DNA of 5,887 bases from Spirochaetaceae bacterium (GTDB taxonomy: Bacteria; Spirochaetota; Spirochaetia; SZUA-6; Bin103), in NCBI GenBank assembly GCA_026710565.1, contig JAPOQV010000087.1, positions 1-5,887 of the forward strand. The letters are read 5' to 3'. The position numbers were made by a program, and so were the translations under genes. A model generated the notes under the pieces. That model was not told where the DNA came from, did no database searches, and saw nothing but the letters and a program-made list of their open reading frames with translations. Within the stretch, counting starts at the first letter, position 1. Each line of letters starts with the position of its first letter. This document shows positions 4,632-5,887 of this stretch, piece after piece.

Positions 4632-5887
4632 ATGGTGACGGCGGCGGCGCGACGACTCCCGGCAGCCTTTGCGCTGCACACGGCGGCCGGCAAGCGCCGC
4701 GTGATCGGCATCGTCCTGCTGCTGGCCATCCTGCTGCCGTTCGCGGGGCTCAACCGGTTGCCCAAGCTCGACACGGTGCGCGCCGACCTTGCGGCGGCGC
4801 TGGCGCCCACCGCCGAGTGCTTCCAGGGCTTCTGCGTCGAAGCCGATCCGGAGTCCACCTTCCTGGCGCGGTGGTGGCGGTTCTCGAGCACCTACCTGCG
4901 CCTGGTGGCGATCGGCATGGCCTTCGCCTTCGCGGCCGCCGGCATAGCCGAGGCGTTCCTGGTGCCTGGTGTGGGTGCCGGACAGGTTCCGGCCGTGCGC
5001 GCGCCGGGCCGGCTGCGGCGCATCCTCGCGGGGCTTGGCATGGGGCCGGTGGTGAACCTCTGCTCGGCCTGCGTGGTGCCGGTGTCCAGCGCCGTGCGCC
5101 GGGGCGGGCTGGGCGTGGAGGGGGCGCTGGCGCTCGTGCACGGCTCGGCGGTCCTCAACGTGCCCTCGCTGCTGATGATCGCCGTGATCTTCACGCCGGC
5201 CATCGGTGCCAGCCGGCTGCTCCTGGGGGCGGCGGCGGCGTTCCTGCTCGGTCCGCTGGTGGCCGCGGTGGCCGGCCGTCGCGAGGCGGGCGGCGCGTGC
5301 GATCTGGCGCCGCCGTCCCTGCCCGATCCCGCCGCAACCTGGGGACAGGTACTGGCCGAGGGGCTGCCGGCCTGGGGGCGCGCCGCCGGCCGCATGGTGC
5401 TGCAGATGGGGCCGATCATGGTGGCCGCCGGCCTGGTCTCCGGCGCCGCCATCCAGGTGCTCCGCCCGGAGACGGTGGAGGCGTTCCTGGGCGACAACCT
5501 GGCCGGGGTCCTGGTCGCGGCGACGCTGGGCGTGCTCATCAACGTGCCGCTGCTGTTCGAGATCCCGCTCGTGACCGTGCTGCTGCTGCTGGGCGCCGGC
5601 ACCGCGCCCGCGTCGGCGCTGCTGTTCGCGGCCGCGGCCGGCGGGCCGGTCACCTTCTGGGGCCTGTCGCGGGCGATTCCGTGGCGGGGGATCGGGGGCT
5701 CTGCCGCCCGCACCTGGGAGATTGCGGCGGCCGGCGGGGTTGTGGGGCTGTGGGCCGAGCGCGAGTGGTACGTGGCGCCCGACACGCCCGACTCGATGCT
5801 GACGTCGGTGAAGCGCAACGGCGGGACGCGGGCGGCAACCGCGGGATCCGCCGCTGACGCCGCAGCGCGGGCCTGCTCCCCCGACTC
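4632..5887 (+). CDS. ArsP_1/YraQ-type predicted permease (3' end outside window)
   Basis: From the ATG at 4632 the frame runs open to the right edge, giving 418 residues with no stop. Hydrophobic segments lie at about 24-39, 90-110, 132-152, 164-186, 193-215, 255-275, 288-305, 308-340 and 362-374, as expected for a polytopic inner-membrane protein. Two repeated halves are visible. The first carries GMGPVVNLCSACVVPVSSAVRRG (136-158, with C144 and C147) followed by an 'A-L-x-L-V-H-G-S-A-V-L-N-V-P' stretch. The second carries LINVPLLFEIPLVTVLLLLGAG (302-323). This is the layout of the predicted permease family that includes ArsP (organoarsenical efflux) and YraQ, where 'C-S-x-C/P' and 'P-x-x-x-x-L-x-x-x-G' motifs line the path. 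The loop at 60-70 contains C63 and C68, which could form a disulfide or metal pair. Residues beyond about 376 form a polar, Ala-rich tail that continues past the window. The transported substrate is unknown. Only AAGG (4617-4620), 11 bases upstream, hints at a ribosome binding site. Confidence 0.8.
   Translation, partial: MVTAAARRLPAAFALHTAAGKRRVIGIVLLLAILLPFAGLNRLPKLDTVRADLAAALAPTAECFQGFCVEADPESTFLARWWRFSSTYLRLVAIGMAFAFAAAGIAEAFLVPGVGAGQVPAVRAPGRLRRILAGLGMGPVVNLCSACVVPVSSAVRRGGLGVEGALALVHGSAVLNVPSLLMIAVIFTPAIGASRLLLGAAAAFLLGPLVAAVAGRREAGGACDLAPPSLPDPAATWGQVLAEGLPAWGRAAGRMVLQMGPIMVAAGLVSGAAIQVLRPETVEAFLGDNLAGVLVAATLGVLINVPLLFEIPLVTVLLLLGAGTAPASALLFAAAAGGPVTFWGLSRAIPWRGIGGSAARTWEIAAAGGVVGLWAEREWYVAPDTPDSMLTSVKRNGGTRAATAGSAADAAARACSPD

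Noticed and set aside
4592..5857. Plus-strand open frame of about 420 codons overlapping the permease
   Set aside because: Its translation is Gly/Arg/Ala-rich without hydrophobic segments or motifs; the frame starting at 4632 gives a clear polytopic membrane protein over the same bases. It is an artefact of high GC.

Overview
This window is strongly GC-rich bacterial DNA with G/C-ending codons in every convincing gene. The gene families (an HNH-endonuclease-type N-terminal region, a VapC-like PIN protein, a GSAM-like class III aminotransferase, a YdjC/ChbG deacetylase and an ArsP-type permease) occur across many phyla, so I do not assign a taxon. No rRNA, tRNA, CRISPR array or insertion-sequence terminus was seen.

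Layout. The left half reads on the minus strand. It begins with the 5' part of an HNH-endonuclease-type gene (1-466, running off the left edge). A gene-poor stretch of about 390 bases follows, rich in inverted repeats. Next come two overlapping minus-strand frames (855-1169 and 1120-1752) that look like two tandem EcsC-like halves of one ancestral protein separated by a frameshift, and then a PIN-domain gene (1846-2271) with no visible antitoxin. The right half reads on the plus strand. A GSAM-like aminotransferase (2373-3647) overlaps a YdjC/ChbG deacetylase (3644-4540) by 4 bases, forming a tight two-gene operon. After a hairpin comes a membrane permease (4632 to the right edge, incomplete).

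The PIN gene and the aminotransferase are divergent and share a spacer of about 100 bp that holds a 10-bp perfect inverted repeat. The aminotransferase and deacetylase probably act on the same amino- or N-acetyl-sugar-type metabolite, but the substrate cannot be read from sequence alone. The permease sits behind a possible terminator and need not belong to that operon.

The points most worth a second look are the duplicated and frame-disrupted EcsC-like locus, the orphan PIN protein whose fourth acidic position appears to be arginine, and the overlapping aminotransferase-deacetylase pair with an unusual dyad in its upstream region. Nothing in the window amounts to a clearly new multi-gene system.
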